Of a stretch of 6,896 nucleotides of DNA, positions 6,396-6,896 are shown piece after piece (positions within the stretch are counted from its first letter, which is position 1; each line of letters begins with the position of its first letter). Source of the stretch: Rhodobacterales bacterium UBA5972 (GTDB taxonomy: Bacteria; Pseudomonadota; Alphaproteobacteria; Rhodobacterales; Rhodobacteraceae); NCBI GenBank assembly GCA_002430125.1, contig DJBQ01000086.1:1-6896 (forward strand), written 5' to 3'. Under the pieces are notes generated by a model. The model did not search any database. It was not told the origin of the DNA and worked only from the letters and a program-made list of their open reading frames with translations. A program made the position numbers and the translations under genes.

Positions 6396-6896
6396 TGCGG
6401 GCTCTGCGCAAACTGACCACGATCAACTGGCTGATGATCTATGCCGTCGCCTATATGATTTTTCTCTATGCGCCGGTGATCCTGCTGCCGATGTTCGCCT
6501 TTAACGATGCCACGATCATTGCGTTTCCGCTGTCCGGTTTCACCACCAAATGGTTTTCGGCCCTGTGGAACACCGACGCGCTGCATGGTGCCGTGGCCAA
6601 CAGCGCGCTTGTGGCGCTCATCACCGCGGTTATCAGCACGTTGCTTGGGGCAAGCGCTGCCCGCGCTGCGGCGCAATATAACTTTCCTCTCAAACGCGGC
6701 ATAATCGGCTTTATCATGCTGCCTTTGGTGCTGCCGGAAATCATCGTCGCGGTGGCGCTTTTGGTCATGCTGATGCAGCTGGGCCTGTCGCTGTCGCTGT
6801 GGACGGTGGTGGCCGGTCACGTCCTGATCTGCACGCCGTTCTCCATCGCCATCCTCAGTTCGGCCTTTGCCGGCATGGACCGCTCGCTTGAAGAAG
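6392..6896 (+). CDS. PotC-type ABC transporter permease, C-terminus beyond window edge
   Basis: Second permease of the PotB/PotC heterodimer. The frame is open from the ATG at 6392, which overlaps the upstream stop as ATGA, to the last base: 168 codons of an expected 260-270. An alternative ATG follows directly (6395). The protein begins MMRALRKLTTINWLMIYAVA; a first membrane segment is near 13-35. YAPVILLPMFAFND (26-39) and a KWFSALW segment (54-60) are typical of PotC. Further hydrophobic segments are near 66-90, 104-127 and 135-157. The fragment stops at AGMDRSLEE, the very start of the EAA loop. The missing part should carry the rest of that loop and two more membrane segments; a PotA ATPase and PotD binding protein may follow. 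Confidence 0.9.
   Translation, partial: MMRALRKLTTINWLMIYAVAYMIFLYAPVILLPMFAFNDATIIAFPLSGFTTKWFSALWNTDALHGAVANSALVALITAVISTLLGASAARAAAQYNFPLKRGIIGFIMLPLVLPEIIVAVALLVMLMQLGLSLSLWTVVAGHVLICTPFSIAILSSAFAGMDRSLEE

Noticed and set aside
6356..6820. Minus-strand 154-aa ORF at the right end
   Set aside because: Gln/His/Arg-rich low-information translation antisense to the PotC-type permease.

Overview
The window looks like a chromosomal catabolic and transport locus of an alphaproteobacterium, most likely a Rhodobacterales/Roseobacter-type bacterium. This is inferred from the moderately high GC content, the GC-rich third codon positions and the family make-up: AbgB-like M20 amidohydrolase, stand-alone Rieske oxygenase alpha subunit, PotB/PotC-type permeases and a polar amino acid ABC system. 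There are no RNA genes, CRISPR arrays, insertion sequences or signs of recent mobility. Coding density is very high, and no gene-free stretch exceeds about 170 bases.

Layout. Minus strand, read from about 2600 down to 1: a family-3 periplasmic solute-binding protein, a 77-base gap holding a strong hairpin, an unusually large 562-residue amino acid ABC permease, and, overlapping its stop codon, the first 32 codons of another gene whose N-terminus resembles DadA/PuuB-type FAD oxidoreductases. A 130-base divergent control region (2600-2729) separates this from the plus-strand genes: an AbgB-like M20 amidohydrolase (2730-4151), a possible terminator, a promoter region with a perfect TTTGAG-TG-CTCAAA inverted repeat over the -35 box, a Rieske non-heme iron oxygenase (4321-5532), and two translationally coupled PotB/PotC-type permeases. 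The last of these runs off the right edge.

How the genes may work together (inference). The two transporters would import a small amino- or ammonium-bearing compound. The amidohydrolase could release an amine or amino acid from an N-acyl form. The Rieske enzyme has Glu rather than Asp at the bridging position between its two iron centres, as in carnitine monooxygenase CntA, so it could oxidise a quaternary or N-methylated amine. The edge-truncated putative FAD oxidase would fit further amine oxidation. Neither ABC system shows its ATPase in the window. The PotD-like binding protein and the electron-transfer reductase for the Rieske enzyme are also not seen and would have to lie outside or elsewhere in the genome.

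The most unusual points are the architecture of the permease (extra N-terminal membrane segments plus a periplasmic insert resembling one lobe of a family-3 binding protein), the CntA-like active-site signature, and the operator-like palindrome in front of the Rieske-Pot operon.
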